Source: an uncultured Paracoccaceae bacterium | GTDB taxonomy: Bacteria; Pseudomonadota; Alphaproteobacteria; Rhodobacterales; Rhodobacteraceae | Assembly (NCBI GenBank): GCA_947503765.1 | Contig: CANNFA010000001.1 | Coordinates: 682,001-746,000 of the forward strand | Length of the DNA: 64,000 nt | Reading direction: 5' to 3' | Shown: positions 39,055 to 47,078 of the stretch, piece after piece | How the letters are laid out: the number at the start of each line of letters is the position of its first letter | Numbering within the stretch: position 1 is the stretch's first letter | Program-made: the position numbers and the translations under genes | The notes under the pieces: generated by a model | What the model saw: the letters and a program-made list of their open reading frames with translations, nothing else | Told to the model about the DNA's origin: nothing | Database searches by the model: none

Positions 39055-39609
39055 TCAGTCGACGACGCGGATGATGCCGGTCATCATGTGATGGCCGATA
39101 CCGCAATATTCGTTGCAAACGATGCCGTATTCGCCGGTCTCGGTCGGCGTCAGCGTCAAAACGTGTTCATAGCCCGGATGCACCGAGATATTGATGTTGA
39201 CCGGCTGCAGCGAAAAGCCGTGCTGCCAATCCGCCGAAGACAGGTGGAACCGATAGCTCTGGCCCTTCTTCAGCTCCAGCGCCGGCCACCATTCCCACAG
39301 CCGCCCCAGCATGTAGACATCGCCCCCCGCCGGCGGCCGGACGAGCGGAACGCCCTCGATCTCGACATATTCGCCGTCAGCGTCGACGATCTGGTACTCG
39401 TCCGTGAAATCCTCGACCCGTTCGACGAATTCGTAGGGATTTACGCGGTAGGTTTCGGTGGACAGGTTCTGATTGCCGATGAAGTGCCAGGCGATCATGA
39501 AGAAGAACATGAACAGCCCCCAGAGGAAGGCGATGATGATCCAGGCCAGTTCGATGCCGTGGATCGGTTCCTTCCACCAAAGGCGGTTGGTCGGTGGATT
39601 GATGGCCAT
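39055..39609 (-). CDS. Heme-copper enzyme subunit II with CuA site
   Basis: 184 residues: one N-terminal membrane helix (about 19-43) and a periplasmic cupredoxin domain. The CuA ligands are complete: H130 (WQHGF), C165, E167, C169, H173 and M176 (CNEYCGIGHHMM). Electrons therefore enter from a soluble or anchored cytochrome c or a cupredoxin. The single helix is like ba3-type subunit II rather than the two-helix A-family form. It lies 16 bases before the subunit I gene. Confidence 0.92.
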   Translation of the reverse strand: MAINPPTNRLWWKEPIHGIELAWIIIAFLWGLFMFFFMIAWHFIGNQNLSTETYRVNPYEFVERVEDFTDEYQIVDADGEYVEIEGVPLVRPPAGGDVYMLGRLWEWWPALELKKGQSYRFHLSSADWQHGFSLQPVNINISVHPGYEHVLTLTPTETGEYGIVCNEYCGIGHHMMTGIIRVVD

Positions 39610-39636
39610 GCTGCGACCTTTCAGGCTGGTTTCGGA

Positions 39637-39813
39637 TCAGTTGGCGATCGGAACGGACGCAACCTCCATCACGCCCCAGATGACGTAGAGCACCGTCGGC
39701 ATGGTGACGCCGATGAACAAAAGCAGAAACGGGTTGTCGAGGATGCGCTGCATCGCCGGAACCTGCTCTTCCCGCGGCGGCGTGGCACCTGCGGCCTCGT
39801 CGGAGTCTTCCAT
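39637..39813 (-). CDS. Small single-helix subunit, ba3 subunit IIa-like
   Basis: 58 residues: a polar N-terminus (MEDSDEAAGATPPREEQVPA) and one membrane helix (about 31-52). It is the first gene of the operon, 27 bases before subunit II, with a strong ribosome-binding site (GAGGGAGGA, 5 bases before the ATG). In Thermus ba3 a 34-residue one-helix subunit IIa supplies the helix missing from subunit II; the same role is likely here, by position and topology rather than sequence identity. Confidence 0.75.
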   Translation of the reverse strand: MEDSDEAAGATPPREEQVPAMQRILDNPFLLLFIGVTMPTVLYVIWGVMEVASVPIAN

Positions 39814-40011
39814 GTCTGTCCTCCCTCGATTGACAGGCGTCCTGTAGACACGCTTCGCCCGGCGACCCCGGCGCATGCGGGGCGCGAACAGACCTTTGTG
39901 TCTGCGATCCTGTGTTTGGTCTATCCAGCCTGGGTTGCGGATGCCGGCGCGATCAGTCGCGTCGAAATCCGGGTCACGGCGGCGGCTGAAGAACGTGAAC
40001 GCCGTAACGTA

Positions 40012-40031
40012 TTTCAAATGCTGATTTGAAA
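40012..40031 (-). promoter_or_regulatory. Perfect palindrome TTTCAAAT-GCTG-ATTTGAAA
   Basis: Two 8-bp arms with a 4-base spacer, in the only AT-rich stretch of this region, about 200 bases before the operon's first ATG. It sits where the -10 region would fall if the FNR-type box at 40046-40059 is centred at -41.5. That arrangement fits a repressor site over the core promoter (for instance a NO- or redox-sensing regulator), which is inference. Confidence 0.6.
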
Positions 40032-40045
40032 AATCTTCCTACGAC

Positions 40046-40059
40046 ATGATCTGGATCAA
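40046..40059 (-). promoter_or_regulatory. FNR/FnrL/DNR-type box upstream of the heme-copper operon
   Basis: Minus strand TTGATCCAGATCAT, matching TTGAT-N4-ATCAA with one mismatch in the last base. The gene on its downstream side is the 39813-33012 operon; the plus-strand neighbour (SRP RNA) has its own promoter. Implies activation at low oxygen, possibly by FnrL or a DNR-like regulator. The predicted leader of about 200 bases is long. Confidence 0.6.
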
Positions 40060-40241
40060 GGACATCCGGCCGGGATTCTGACTGACCGGCCCGAATCTTT
40101 ACGCTGCGGCAATTTGCAAGGTATTTGGCGGTTTTCCGAGGCGCGCACCGGCAACCTGCGTCACATTCGCACCGTGCGGATACGGCGGGCGGATACCGCC
40201 GCACGCACCGGAATTCCGCGACTGCAAAGCTGACAAGCGGG

Positions 40242-40270
40242 TTGCGAATCCGCCGCGCGCATCCTATCTA
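40242..40270 (+). promoter_or_regulatory. Promoter of the SRP RNA gene
   Basis: TTGCGA (40242-40247), a 17-base spacer, TATCTA (40265-40270). The predicted start, about 7 bases further, coincides with the first bases of the SRP RNA. Good match to the sigma-70 pattern. Confidence 0.7.
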
Positions 40271-40276
40271 GCCAAT

Positions 40277-40373
40277 CGAGAGGTTGGCGCGGGCAAGCGC
40301 CTCGCCAACCCGGTCAGGTCCGGAAGGAAGCAGCCGTAACGAGCCCCGCTTGGGTCGTTGTCCAGCCTCTCAC
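40277..40373 (+). ncRNA. ffs: Signal recognition particle RNA (4.5S, small bacterial type)
   Basis: About 97 nt. The ends pair (GAGAGGTTGG with CCAGCCTCTC), and the conserved apical domain reads GGTCAGGTCCGGAAGGAAGCAGCC, with the GGAA-type tetraloop and internal loops bound by Ffh. A short CCTTTTCCCC follows the stem and may end transcription. It lies upstream of dnaX-ybaB-recR, a common arrangement in bacteria. The exact 5' end may vary by 2-3 bases. Confidence 0.93.
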
Positions 40374-40399
40374 CTTTTCCCCAACATCGGAACGCGGCG

Positions 40400-40786
40400 T
40401 CAGTCGACGGCCGGCGCAGGCTCGGCCGCGGGGGCGGTTGTGGCCTTCGGCGGCAGGCTGTCCGGCGGCGTGCGGTCCATGTTCGCCCAGGTCAGCAGCG
40501 CGGCCAGCGCGGCGACGGACAGGACCAGCACCGCCAGCGGCAGCCACCCGGCGCGGCGCAGCGCGGTGCCCTTCGGCAGCGCCCGCGAGACGATCGCCGC
40601 CAGTACCGCCAGCAACGCGGCGACGCCCTGCCAGGACATGAACACGCCGATCTTGTTCCAGCCGCGCGAGAGCCCGAAATCCCGCGCCGGCGTCAGCCAG
40701 AAGGCGAGGAACGCGCCGAAGAACGCGACCGCCCAGGCCAGCAGCACCAGCCGCACGACCAGCACGCTTCGCCTGTCCTGAGTCAT
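40400..40786 (-). CDS. Membrane protein of unknown function
   Basis: 128 residues with three predicted helices (about 8-32, 47-67 and 79-100) and a Pro/Ala-rich periplasmic or cytoplasmic tail. Features such as ARDFGLSRGWNKIGVFMSWQ between helices 1 and 2 look conserved, but I do not recognise a family. The ATG at 40786 (MTQDRRSV) is chosen because the basic stretch precedes the first helix. It is convergent with the SRP RNA gene and divergent from dnaX. Confidence 0.7.
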   Translation of the reverse strand: MTQDRRSVLVVRLVLLAWAVAFFGAFLAFWLTPARDFGLSRGWNKIGVFMSWQGVAALLAVLAAIVSRALPKGTALRRAGWLPLAVLVLSVAALAALLTWANMDRTPPDSLPPKATTAPAAEPAPAVD

Positions 40787-40889
40787 CGGCGCCCCCGCTT
40801 TCCGCCCGCACAGCATGCCCGCCAATCGCCGACCCGGCAAGGGCGCGGTGCCGCTGGACGCCGCCGCCGCCGGGCCATAGTCTGCGCCC

Positions 40890-42680
40890 GTGTCCGACTC
40901 GCCCGACCCCCAAGCGCCGGCCTATCAGGTCCTGGCCCGCAAGTACCGCCCCGAGACCTTCGCCGATCTCGTCGGGCAGGATGCGATGGTGCGCACCCTG
41001 AAGAACGCGTTCAAGGCCGACCGCATCGCGCAGGCCTTCATCCTCACCGGCATCCGCGGCACCGGCAAGACCACCACCGCGCGCATCATCGCCAAGGGCA
41101 TGAACTGCATCGGGCCGGACGGCACCGGCGGGCCGACCACCGATCCCTGCGGGGTGTGCGAGCATTGCGTGGCCATCGCCCAGGGCCGGCATGTCGATGT
41201 CTACGAGATGGACGCCGCGTCCAACACATCCGTCAACGACGTGCGCGAGATCATCGACAGCGTCCATTACCGGGCCGCCAGCGCGCGCTACAAGATATAT
41301 ATCGTGGACGAGGTGCACATGCTGTCGACCAGCGCGTTCAACGCGCTGCTCAAGACGCTGGAGGAACCGCCGGCGCATGTGAAGTTCATCTTTGCCACCA
41401 CCGAGATCCGCAAGGTGCCGGTCACCGTCCTGTCGCGCTGCCAGCGGTTCGATCTGCGCCGGATCGAGCCGGAGGCGATGATCGCGCTGCTGCGCCGCGT
41501 CGCCGATGCCGAGGGCGGCGCGATCACCGACGAGGCGCTGGCCCTGATCACCCGCGCCGCCGAAGGATCGGCGCGCGACGCGCAGTCGCTTCTGGATCAG
41601 GCGCTGTCGCATGGCGCGGGCGAGACCGATGCCGACCAGGTGCGCGCGATGCTGGGGCTGGCCGACCGGGGCCGTGTGCTGGACCTGTTCGACCTGATCA
41701 TGACCGGCGACGCGGCCGGCGCGCTGACCGAGCTGTCGGGGCAATATGCCGACGGGGCCGACCCGCTGGCGGTGCTGCGCGACCTGGCCGAGATCACCCA
41801 TTGGGTCAGCGTCATCAAGATCACCCCCGAGGCGGCCGAGGATCCCACCATCGGCCCCGACGAGCGCGCGCGCGGATCGGCGATGGCCGAGCGGTTGCCG
41901 ATGCGGGTGCTGACCCGGATGTGGCAGATGCTGCTCAAGGCGCTGGACGAGGTCGGACAGGCGCCCAACGCGATGATGGCGGCCGAGATGGCGGTGATTC
42001 GCCTGACCCATGTGGCCGACCTGCCGCCGCCCGAGGATCTGTTGCGCCGATTGCAGGACACGCCGCCGCCCGCGCCCGGCACGGCCCCGGCACAAGCCCA
42101 GGCGCCCGGCCCCGCGCCCGCAGCGCCCACCGGCGGCGGGGCAGGTGCCGGTGCGGCTCCGGCTGCACGGCACAGGGCGCAGATGCATTCCGGCGGCGGT
42201 GCGCAGGGTGCCAGCGTCGCCCACGCCCTGCCCGAACAGGCGCTGTCGCGGTTCGCCACCTTCGCCAGCGTGACCGACCTGATCCGCGCCAACCGCGACG
42301 TGAAGCTGCTGGTCGAGGTGGAAACCACGCTGCGGCTCGCGCGCTACCAGCCCGGCCGGATCGAGTTTCAGCCGACCGCCGACGCGCCGCGCGACCTGGC
42401 CGCCCGGCTGTCGGCGCGGCTTCAGGGCTGGACCGGCGCGCGCTGGGCGGTGAGCGTGGTGAACGAAGGCGGCGGCGCGACCATCGCCGAAGACCGCGAT
42501 GCCGACCGCCTGGCACTGGAGGACGAGGCCCGGAAACACCCGCTGGTCCAGGCCGTGTTCGACGCCTTTCCCGGCGCGCGCATCACCGAGATCCGCACCC
42601 CGGAAGAGATCGCCGCCGAGGCCGAGGCAGACGCGCTGCCCGAGGTCGACGAGGAATGGGATCCGTTCGAAGACGACTGA
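40890..42680 (+). CDS. dnaX: DNA polymerase III subunit gamma/tau
   Basis: 596 residues. The N-terminal AAA+ clamp-loader ATPase has Walker A GIRGTGKTTTARI, a zinc module with four Cys (about 72-90; MNCIGPDG, CGVCEHC), Walker B IYIVDEVHML and sensor 1 FATTEIRKVP. Domain III follows, then an Ala/Pro/Gly-rich linker (about 390-430) and the tau C-terminal part that contacts the polymerase. It loads the sliding clamp and couples the replisome. I saw no obvious programmed frameshift signal, so a short gamma form may not be made. Confidence 0.95.
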   Translation: MSDSPDPQAPAYQVLARKYRPETFADLVGQDAMVRTLKNAFKADRIAQAFILTGIRGTGKTTTARIIAKGMNCIGPDGTGGPTTDPCGVCEHCVAIAQGRHVDVYEMDAASNTSVNDVREIIDSVHYRAASARYKIYIVDEVHMLSTSAFNALLKTLEEPPAHVKFIFATTEIRKVPVTVLSRCQRFDLRRIEPEAMIALLRRVADAEGGAITDEALALITRAAEGSARDAQSLLDQALSHGAGETDADQVRAMLGLADRGRVLDLFDLIMTGDAAGALTELSGQYADGADPLAVLRDLAEITHWVSVIKITPEAAEDPTIGPDERARGSAMAERLPMRVLTRMWQMLLKALDEVGQAPNAMMAAEMAVIRLTHVADLPPPEDLLRRLQDTPPPAPGTAPAQAQAPGPAPAAPTGGGAGAGAAPAARHRAQMHSGGGAQGASVAHALPEQALSRFATFASVTDLIRANRDVKLLVEVETTLRLARYQPGRIEFQPTADAPRDLAARLSARLQGWTGARWAVSVVNEGGGATIAEDRDADRLALEDEARKHPLVQAVFDAFPGARITEIRTPEEIAAEAEADALPEVDEEWDPFEDD

Positions 42681-42858
42681 TCCGCACCGCGGACCAGTCG
42701 AGTGCGACAGAACGGGAAACAAGGTTTCCTGCGGAATCGCAATCCCTGTAAGCAGGGCACACGGCATCCCCCGGCCCCGGCCAATCGTCCCGCCCCCACT
42801 TGTCCGCACCTCCGCGCGCCCGTATCTACCCTGCACCACCAGTTTCAGGAGCGAATGG

Positions 42859-43203
42859 ATGTTCAAGGGTCTCGGCAATCTCGGCGACATGGCCGGGATG
42901 ATGAAGAAAGCCAAGGAAATGCAGGCCAAGATGGCCGAAATGCAGGACGCGCTGGACACGATCACCGTCACCGGCGAATCCGGCGCCGGACTGGTCCGGG
43001 CCACCGCGACCGCCAAGGGCGAGCTGACCGCGCTCGACATCGACCCGTCGATCTTCAATCCCGACGAAAAGGAAGTGGTCGAGGATCTGATCCTTGCCGC
43101 GATCAAGGACGCGCAGGCCAAGGCCTCGGAGCGCAGCCAGCAGGAGATGCAGAAGGTCACCGAGGGGATGGGCCTGCCCGCCGACATGAAACTGCCGTTC
43201 TGA
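42859..43203 (+). CDS. ybaB: YbaB/EbfC family nucleoid-associated protein
   Basis: 114 residues. [24 protein letters not shown] is the family start, then a conserved [22 protein letters not shown] strand segment and [13 protein letters not shown]. YbaB dimers bind DNA and are usually encoded between dnaX and recR, as here. Another ATG four bases upstream is out of frame. The 178 bases between dnaX and this gene contain two small hairpins (GGAAAC/GTTTCC near 42718 and CCCTG/CAGGG near 42744) of unknown role. Confidence 0.93.
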   Translation: MFKGLGNLGDMAGMMKKAKEMQAKMAEMQDALDTITVTGESGAGLVRATATAKGELTALDIDPSIFNPDEKEVVEDLILAAIKDAQAKASERSQQEMQKVTEGMGLPADMKLPF

Positions 43204-43219
43204 GGATCGCCGCCGCGCC

Positions 43220-43816
43220 ATGTCCGACGCCCCCGCCGAGATCGAAGCCCTGATCGACATGATGGCCCGGCTGCCGGGGCTCGGGCCGCGCTCTGCCCGG
43301 CGGGCGGTGCTGCACATGATCAAGAAGCGCGGCCTGCTGATGCAGCCGCTGGCCGACGCGCTGGGGGCGGTGGCGGCCACGGCGCGCGAATGCGTCAATT
43401 GCGGCAATATCTCCACCACCGAGATCTGCCCGATCTGCGCCGCCAACAAACGCGCCAACGGCGAGATCTGCGTTGTCGAGGATGTCGCCGACCTGTGGGC
43501 GATGGAACGCTCGGGGGTGTTCAAGGGCCGCTATCACGTCCTGGGCGGCACCCTGTCGGCGCTGGATGCGGTCGGCCCGGACGAATTGCGCATCCCCCGG
43601 CTGCTAAGCCGTGTGGTCGACGAGGAGATCACCGAGGTGATCCTGGCGCTGAACGCCACGATCGACGGGCAGACCACCGCGCATTACATCGCCGATCAGC
43701 TGGAGGACCGGGTTAACGTCACCTCGCTGGCGCAGGGCGTGCCGATCGGCGGCGAGCTGGATTACCTCGACGACGGCACGATCACGGCGGCGCTGAAGGC
43801 CCGGAAACGGTTCTGA
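43220..43816 (+). CDS. recR: Recombination protein RecR
   Basis: 198 residues, usual length. HhH motif [16 protein letters not shown], the zinc finger C-x2-C-x8-C-x2-C ([17 protein letters not shown]), and the Toprim domain with [12 protein letters not shown] and [19 protein letters not shown]. With RecF/RecO it helps load RecA at gaps. It begins 16 bases after ybaB and is the last gene of the dnaX operon; the next gene is convergent, 3 bases away. Confidence 0.95.
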   Translation: MSDAPAEIEALIDMMARLPGLGPRSARRAVLHMIKKRGLLMQPLADALGAVAATARECVNCGNISTTEICPICAANKRANGEICVVEDVADLWAMERSGVFKGRYHVLGGTLSALDAVGPDELRIPRLLSRVVDEEITEVILALNATIDGQTTAHYIADQLEDRVNVTSLAQGVPIGGELDYLDDGTITAALKARKRF

Positions 43817-43819
43817 CGT

Positions 43820-44377
43820 TCAGCCCGCAAGCTCGGTGCACACGTCCTCGCCAAGTTGCACGCGCATCCAGCCGGCGGCGACCAGCGCCTCGTCGCGCAT
43901 CACCTCGACATAATCCCATTGGTCCGCCTCGGCCTCGAACGCGAACATCAGGGTATCGCCGGGAAGCAGCTCGCCGGTGATGGCCGCGGTCTCGTCGCGG
44001 GCGGCGAACAATGCGCGCGCCTCGCCGCGCCAGCCGAAGCAGGCACTGGCCCCGTAGGACGGCACCGGCAGATCCAGCATCCGCATCCGCCAGGCGAGAT
44101 CGCGGATCTCCATGCCCGTGCGCGCCGTATCGACCTGGCATTCGGCCATCGTCTCCAGCTTCTGGATCTCGGCCACGAGCGCCTGGTCCTGCGCGCTCAG
44201 CGCGACATCCTTGCCGGTGCAGCCTTCATTCCCGAACATCGCCTTTCCCAGCGGCGAGCCGAAGCAGTAGCCGGCATTGGCGTAGACGAGATTGCGGGCG
44301 AACCACAGATCGTCGCAATAACCGTCGGCGGCCGCCGGGCCGGCGACAAGACACAGAACGGACAGAAGCCAGCGCAT
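43820..44377 (-). CDS. Secreted Cys-rich protein, YARHG/DUF4453-like
   Basis: 185 residues. Signal peptide MRWLLSVLCLVAGPAAA, then DDLWFARNLVYANAGYCF followed by GSPLGKAMF, which resembles the YARHG domain (a Tyr-Ala-Arg-His-Gly-type extracellular domain) combined, I believe, with DUF4453 in Rhodobacteraceae. Six cysteines in the mature part suggest disulfides. The C-terminal third (GELLPGDTLMFAFEAEADQW, AAGWMRVQL) looks like an SH3-type fold. Function unknown; location periplasmic. Start ATG at 44377 is fixed by the signal peptide. Confidence 0.7.
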   Translation of the reverse strand: MRWLLSVLCLVAGPAAADGYCDDLWFARNLVYANAGYCFGSPLGKAMFGNEGCTGKDVALSAQDQALVAEIQKLETMAECQVDTARTGMEIRDLAWRMRMLDLPVPSYGASACFGWRGEARALFAARDETAAITGELLPGDTLMFAFEAEADQWDYVEVMRDEALVAAGWMRVQLGEDVCTELAG

Positions 44378-44425
44378 CGCGAATTCCTTTTTCAGACGCG
44401 GGTATCGTAGCCGTGGCCGCACGAA

Positions 44426-44452
44426 AAGAAAAACCCCGGCCTGGGGCCGGGG
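44426..44452 (-). terminator. Rho-independent terminator of trcR
   Basis: Minus strand: CCCCGGCC-CCA-GGCCGGGG followed by TTTTTCTTTT. It is 62 bases after the trcR stop and 50 bases before the start of the next minus-strand gene, so it separates the two. Confidence 0.8.
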
Positions 44453-44514
44453 CGCGAATTTATCAGCGGCGCGGCACTATGTCCGGCACGCACGCGGCGC
44501 GCCGGACCGGCCGG

Positions 44515-45288
44515 TCAGGTCTTGTCGTCTTCGCTTCCGTCCTCGGCCTCGTCCTCGTCGTCCTCATCCTTGCCCGAAGGCAGGTTGAAGAAGCTTTCCG
44601 CGTCGGGCACAGGCTCTTCGCGGTCTTCGCGCGGCTCGTCGGACAGAGAAAACGTCTCCAGCCCGGAAATCGCCGTGGGCATCCGCGGCTCCGGCTCCAT
44701 CCCGAGGCTCTGCTCGGTCGAGACCAGCTTGCGCCGCTCGTCGTCGGTCATCACCGCTTCCTGCTTCTTGGCGGCCTTGGCCACCGCCGCGTCAAGCTCG
44801 GTCTGCTTGCACAGGCCCAGCGCGACCGGGTCGATCGGCTGGATGTTGTTGATGTTCCAGTGCGAGCGGTCGCGGATCGACTGGATCGTCGGCTTGGTGG
44901 TGCCCACCAGCTTGGAAATCTGTCCGTCCGTCAGCTCGGGGTGGAACTTGACCAGCCACAGGATAGAGGCCGGGCGGTCCTGCCGCTTGGACAGCGGGGT
45001 ATAGCGCGGGCCGCGCCGCTTTTCCTCGCCCACGGCGGCGGGGTTGAATTTCAGTTTCAGCTTGTGCAGCGGATCCTTCTCGGCCGCTGCGATCTCTTCC
45101 TCGGTCAGCTGGTTGTTGGTGACCGGATCGAATCCCTTGACCCCAGCGGCGACGTCGCCATCGGCGATGCCCTGCACCTCCAGCTCGTGAAGACCGCAGA
45201 ATTCGGCGATCTGTCTGAAACTCAGCGTCGTGTTGTCCACCAGCCAGACCGCGGTGGCCTTGGCCATGATCGGTTTCGCCTGCATCAT
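44515..45288 (-). CDS. trcR: DUF1013 family cell cycle regulator TrcR
   Basis: 257 residues. The conserved N-terminal part WLVDNTTLSFRQIAEFCGLHELEVQGIADGDVA is a helix-turn-helix-like segment, and RPASILWLVKFHPELTDGQI with SKLVGTTKPTIQSIRDRSHW is a second one; both are hallmarks of DUF1013/TrcR of alphaproteobacteria. The C-terminal 50 residues are acidic and probably disordered. It is reported as a CtrA-linked transcriptional regulator in relatives. AAGGAG lies 4 bases before the first of two consecutive ATGs; the second ATG (spacing 7) may be the real start. Confidence 0.88.
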   Translation of the reverse strand: MMQAKPIMAKATAVWLVDNTTLSFRQIAEFCGLHELEVQGIADGDVAAGVKGFDPVTNNQLTEEEIAAAEKDPLHKLKLKFNPAAVGEEKRRGPRYTPLSKRQDRPASILWLVKFHPELTDGQISKLVGTTKPTIQSIRDRSHWNINNIQPIDPVALGLCKQTELDAAVAKAAKKQEAVMTDDERRKLVSTEQSLGMEPEPRMPTAISGLETFSLSDEPREDREEPVPDAESFFNLPSGKDEDDEDEAEDGSEDDKT

Positions 45289-45409
45289 ATGTCTCCTTCG
45301 ACAACAGCTTTTTTGGCCGGGAAAACGGCTGGTCCGGCTGGACCCGATCCACGTTTTCGGGAAAGTAGAAGCAGCATATAGACAAAAACAGGTTCAAGGA
45401 AAAGACCCG

Positions 45410-46063
45410 ATGCACCTGAGAAACGCGCTTTTGATGGCCGCCCTGCTGGTGGCGGGGCTGGCCGGGGGAACGGCGCGGGCCGAGGGCGAGGCGGCGGGCG
45501 AATTCGACTATTACGTGCTGTCGCTGTCCTGGTCGCCCACCTGGTGCGCGCTGGAGGGCGACGCGCGCGGCAGTCCGCAATGCGATGCGGGTGCGGGGTT
45601 CGGCTGGGTGCTGCACGGGCTGTGGCCGCAATACGAGACCGGCTGGCCCAGCTACTGCCCGACATCGGCGCGCAGCCCGTCGCGCGCGCAGACCGCGGCG
45701 ATGGCCGACATCATGGGCACATCGGGGCTTGCCTGGCATCAGTGGAAGAAACACGGCCGCTGCACCGGGCTGGAGGCGGGCGATTATTTCGCCCTCGCCC
45801 GCCGTGCCTATGAGCGCGTCCGCCGCCCCGAGGTGATCCGCAAGCTCGGCAAGCCGGTCCGCCTGCCCGCGGCGGTGGTGGAGGAGGCGTTCCTGAAGGC
45901 CAATCCCGGCCTGTCCCCGGACATGCTGACCATCACCTGCAAGGCGGGCCGCATCCAGGAGGCGCGGCAGTGCCTGACACGCATGCTGGAGCCGCGCCGC
46001 TGCGGCGCCGATGTCGTGCGCGACTGCACGATGCCGGACGCATTGCTGGCCCCGGTGGACTGA
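45410..46063 (+). CDS. Ribonuclease T2 family protein
   Basis: 217 residues with signal peptide (MHLRNALLMAALLVAGLAGGTARA). Both catalytic segments are present: CAS I FGWVLHGLWPQ and CAS II WHQWKKHGRC, each with its histidine, plus FDYYVLSLSWSPTWC at the start. Six or more cysteines support a secreted, disulfide-bonded fold. T2 enzymes cut RNA via 2',3'-cyclic phosphates, the substrate of the periplasmic CpdB encoded at 31008. It is divergent from trcR. Confidence 0.92.
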   Translation: MHLRNALLMAALLVAGLAGGTARAEGEAAGEFDYYVLSLSWSPTWCALEGDARGSPQCDAGAGFGWVLHGLWPQYETGWPSYCPTSARSPSRAQTAAMADIMGTSGLAWHQWKKHGRCTGLEAGDYFALARRAYERVRRPEVIRKLGKPVRLPAAVVEEAFLKANPGLSPDMLTITCKAGRIQEARQCLTRMLEPRRCGADVVRDCTMPDALLAPVD

Positions 46064-46079
46064 GCCCCGCGCCCCGGCG

Positions 46080-47069
46080 TCAGCCGCCCGCCACCTCCAG
46101 CACGATCTTGCCGATATGCGCCGAACTTTCCATCCGCGCATGGGCGGCGCCCGCATCGCGCAGGGCAAATGTGCGGTCCATCACCGGCCCGATCCGCCCG
46201 GCCTCCAGCAGCGGCCAGACATGTTCGTGCAGCGCCTCGGCGATGCCGGCCTTGGCCAGGTCGCTTTGCGGGCGCAGGGTGGAGCCGGTGATCGTCAGCC
46301 GCCGGACCATAAGGGGGGCGAAATTCACCTCGACCTTCGGACCGGACAGAAAGGCGATCTGCACCAGCCGCCCGTCATCGGCCAGCGCCGCCAGGTTGCG
46401 CGGGATGTACTTGCCGCCGACCATGTCGAGGATCAGGTCCGCCCCGCCCTCGGCGCGCAGCACCTCGACGAAATCTTCGTCGCGGTAGTTGATCGCCCGC
46501 TCCGCCCCCAGCTTGACACAGGCGGCGCATTTCTCGTCCGTTCCGGCCGTGGCGAAGACGCGCGCACCGAAATGGCGGGCCAGCTGGATCGCGGTGGTGC
46601 CGATCCCGGACGAGCCGCCATGCACCAGGAACCGCTCTCCGCCAACCAGCCCGCCGCGCATGAACACGTTCGTCCAGACGGTGAAGTAGGTCTCCGGCAG
46701 GCAGGCCGCGCGCTTGAGGTCCATGCCTTGCGGCACCGGCAGCGCATGGGCGGCTTGCGTCACGGCATATTCGGCATAGCCGCCGCCGGGCAGCAACGCG
46801 CAGACGGCATCGCCCACCTGCCAGCCCGTCACCCCCGGACCCAGCGCGGCAATGGTGCCCGACGCCTCCAGCCCCGGCAGGTCGGACGCGCCGGGCGGCG
46901 GGGCATAGGCACCGGCGCGCTGGATCGCGTCGGGCCGGTTCACCCCGGCATAGGCGACGCGGATCAGGATCTGGCCCGCCCCCGGCTCGGGGATCGGCCG
47001 CGCCGCCGCGCACAGAACTTCCGGGCCGCCCGGCTCGGAGATTTCCACGGCGGTCATCGTCTCTTGCAT
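46080..47069 (-). CDS. NAD(P)H quinone oxidoreductase, zinc-binding-dehydrogenase superfamily (PIG3-like)
   Basis: 329 residues of the MDR superfamily: GroES-like N-terminal domain with AYAGVNRPDAIQRAGAY, then the nucleotide fold with VHGGSSGIGTTAIQLA and the Ala/Tyr-rich quinone reductase features (AINYRDEDFVEVL). The structural and catalytic zinc cysteines are absent, as expected for the QOR/PIG3 group, which reduces quinones with NADPH. It starts 9 bases after the COQ9-like gene and probably forms an operon with it. Confidence 0.88.
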   Translation of the reverse strand: MQETMTAVEISEPGGPEVLCAAARPIPEPGAGQILIRVAYAGVNRPDAIQRAGAYAPPPGASDLPGLEASGTIAALGPGVTGWQVGDAVCALLPGGGYAEYAVTQAAHALPVPQGMDLKRAACLPETYFTVWTNVFMRGGLVGGERFLVHGGSSGIGTTAIQLARHFGARVFATAGTDEKCAACVKLGAERAINYRDEDFVEVLRAEGGADLILDMVGGKYIPRNLAALADDGRLVQIAFLSGPKVEVNFAPLMVRRLTITGSTLRPQSDLAKAGIAEALHEHVWPLLEAGRIGPVMDRTFALRDAGAAHARMESSAHIGKIVLEVAGG

Positions 47070-47078
47070 CGTATCCTC

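Larger units (their letters stand above)
39814..40276. other. 463-base intergenic region between the heme-copper operon and ffs
   Basis: Holds the palindrome and FNR-type box (both reading toward the minus-strand operon) and the plus-strand ffs promoter. The leader 39814-40011 contains no convincing reading frame. Nothing else is seen in 40060-40241. Confidence 0.6.

Noticed and set aside
39637-40017. Longer version of the small subunit starting at a TTG inside the palindrome (126 residues)
   Set aside because: The upstream part is Arg-rich without conservation signs, and a strong GAGGGAGGA ribosome-binding site sits just before the ATG at 39813.
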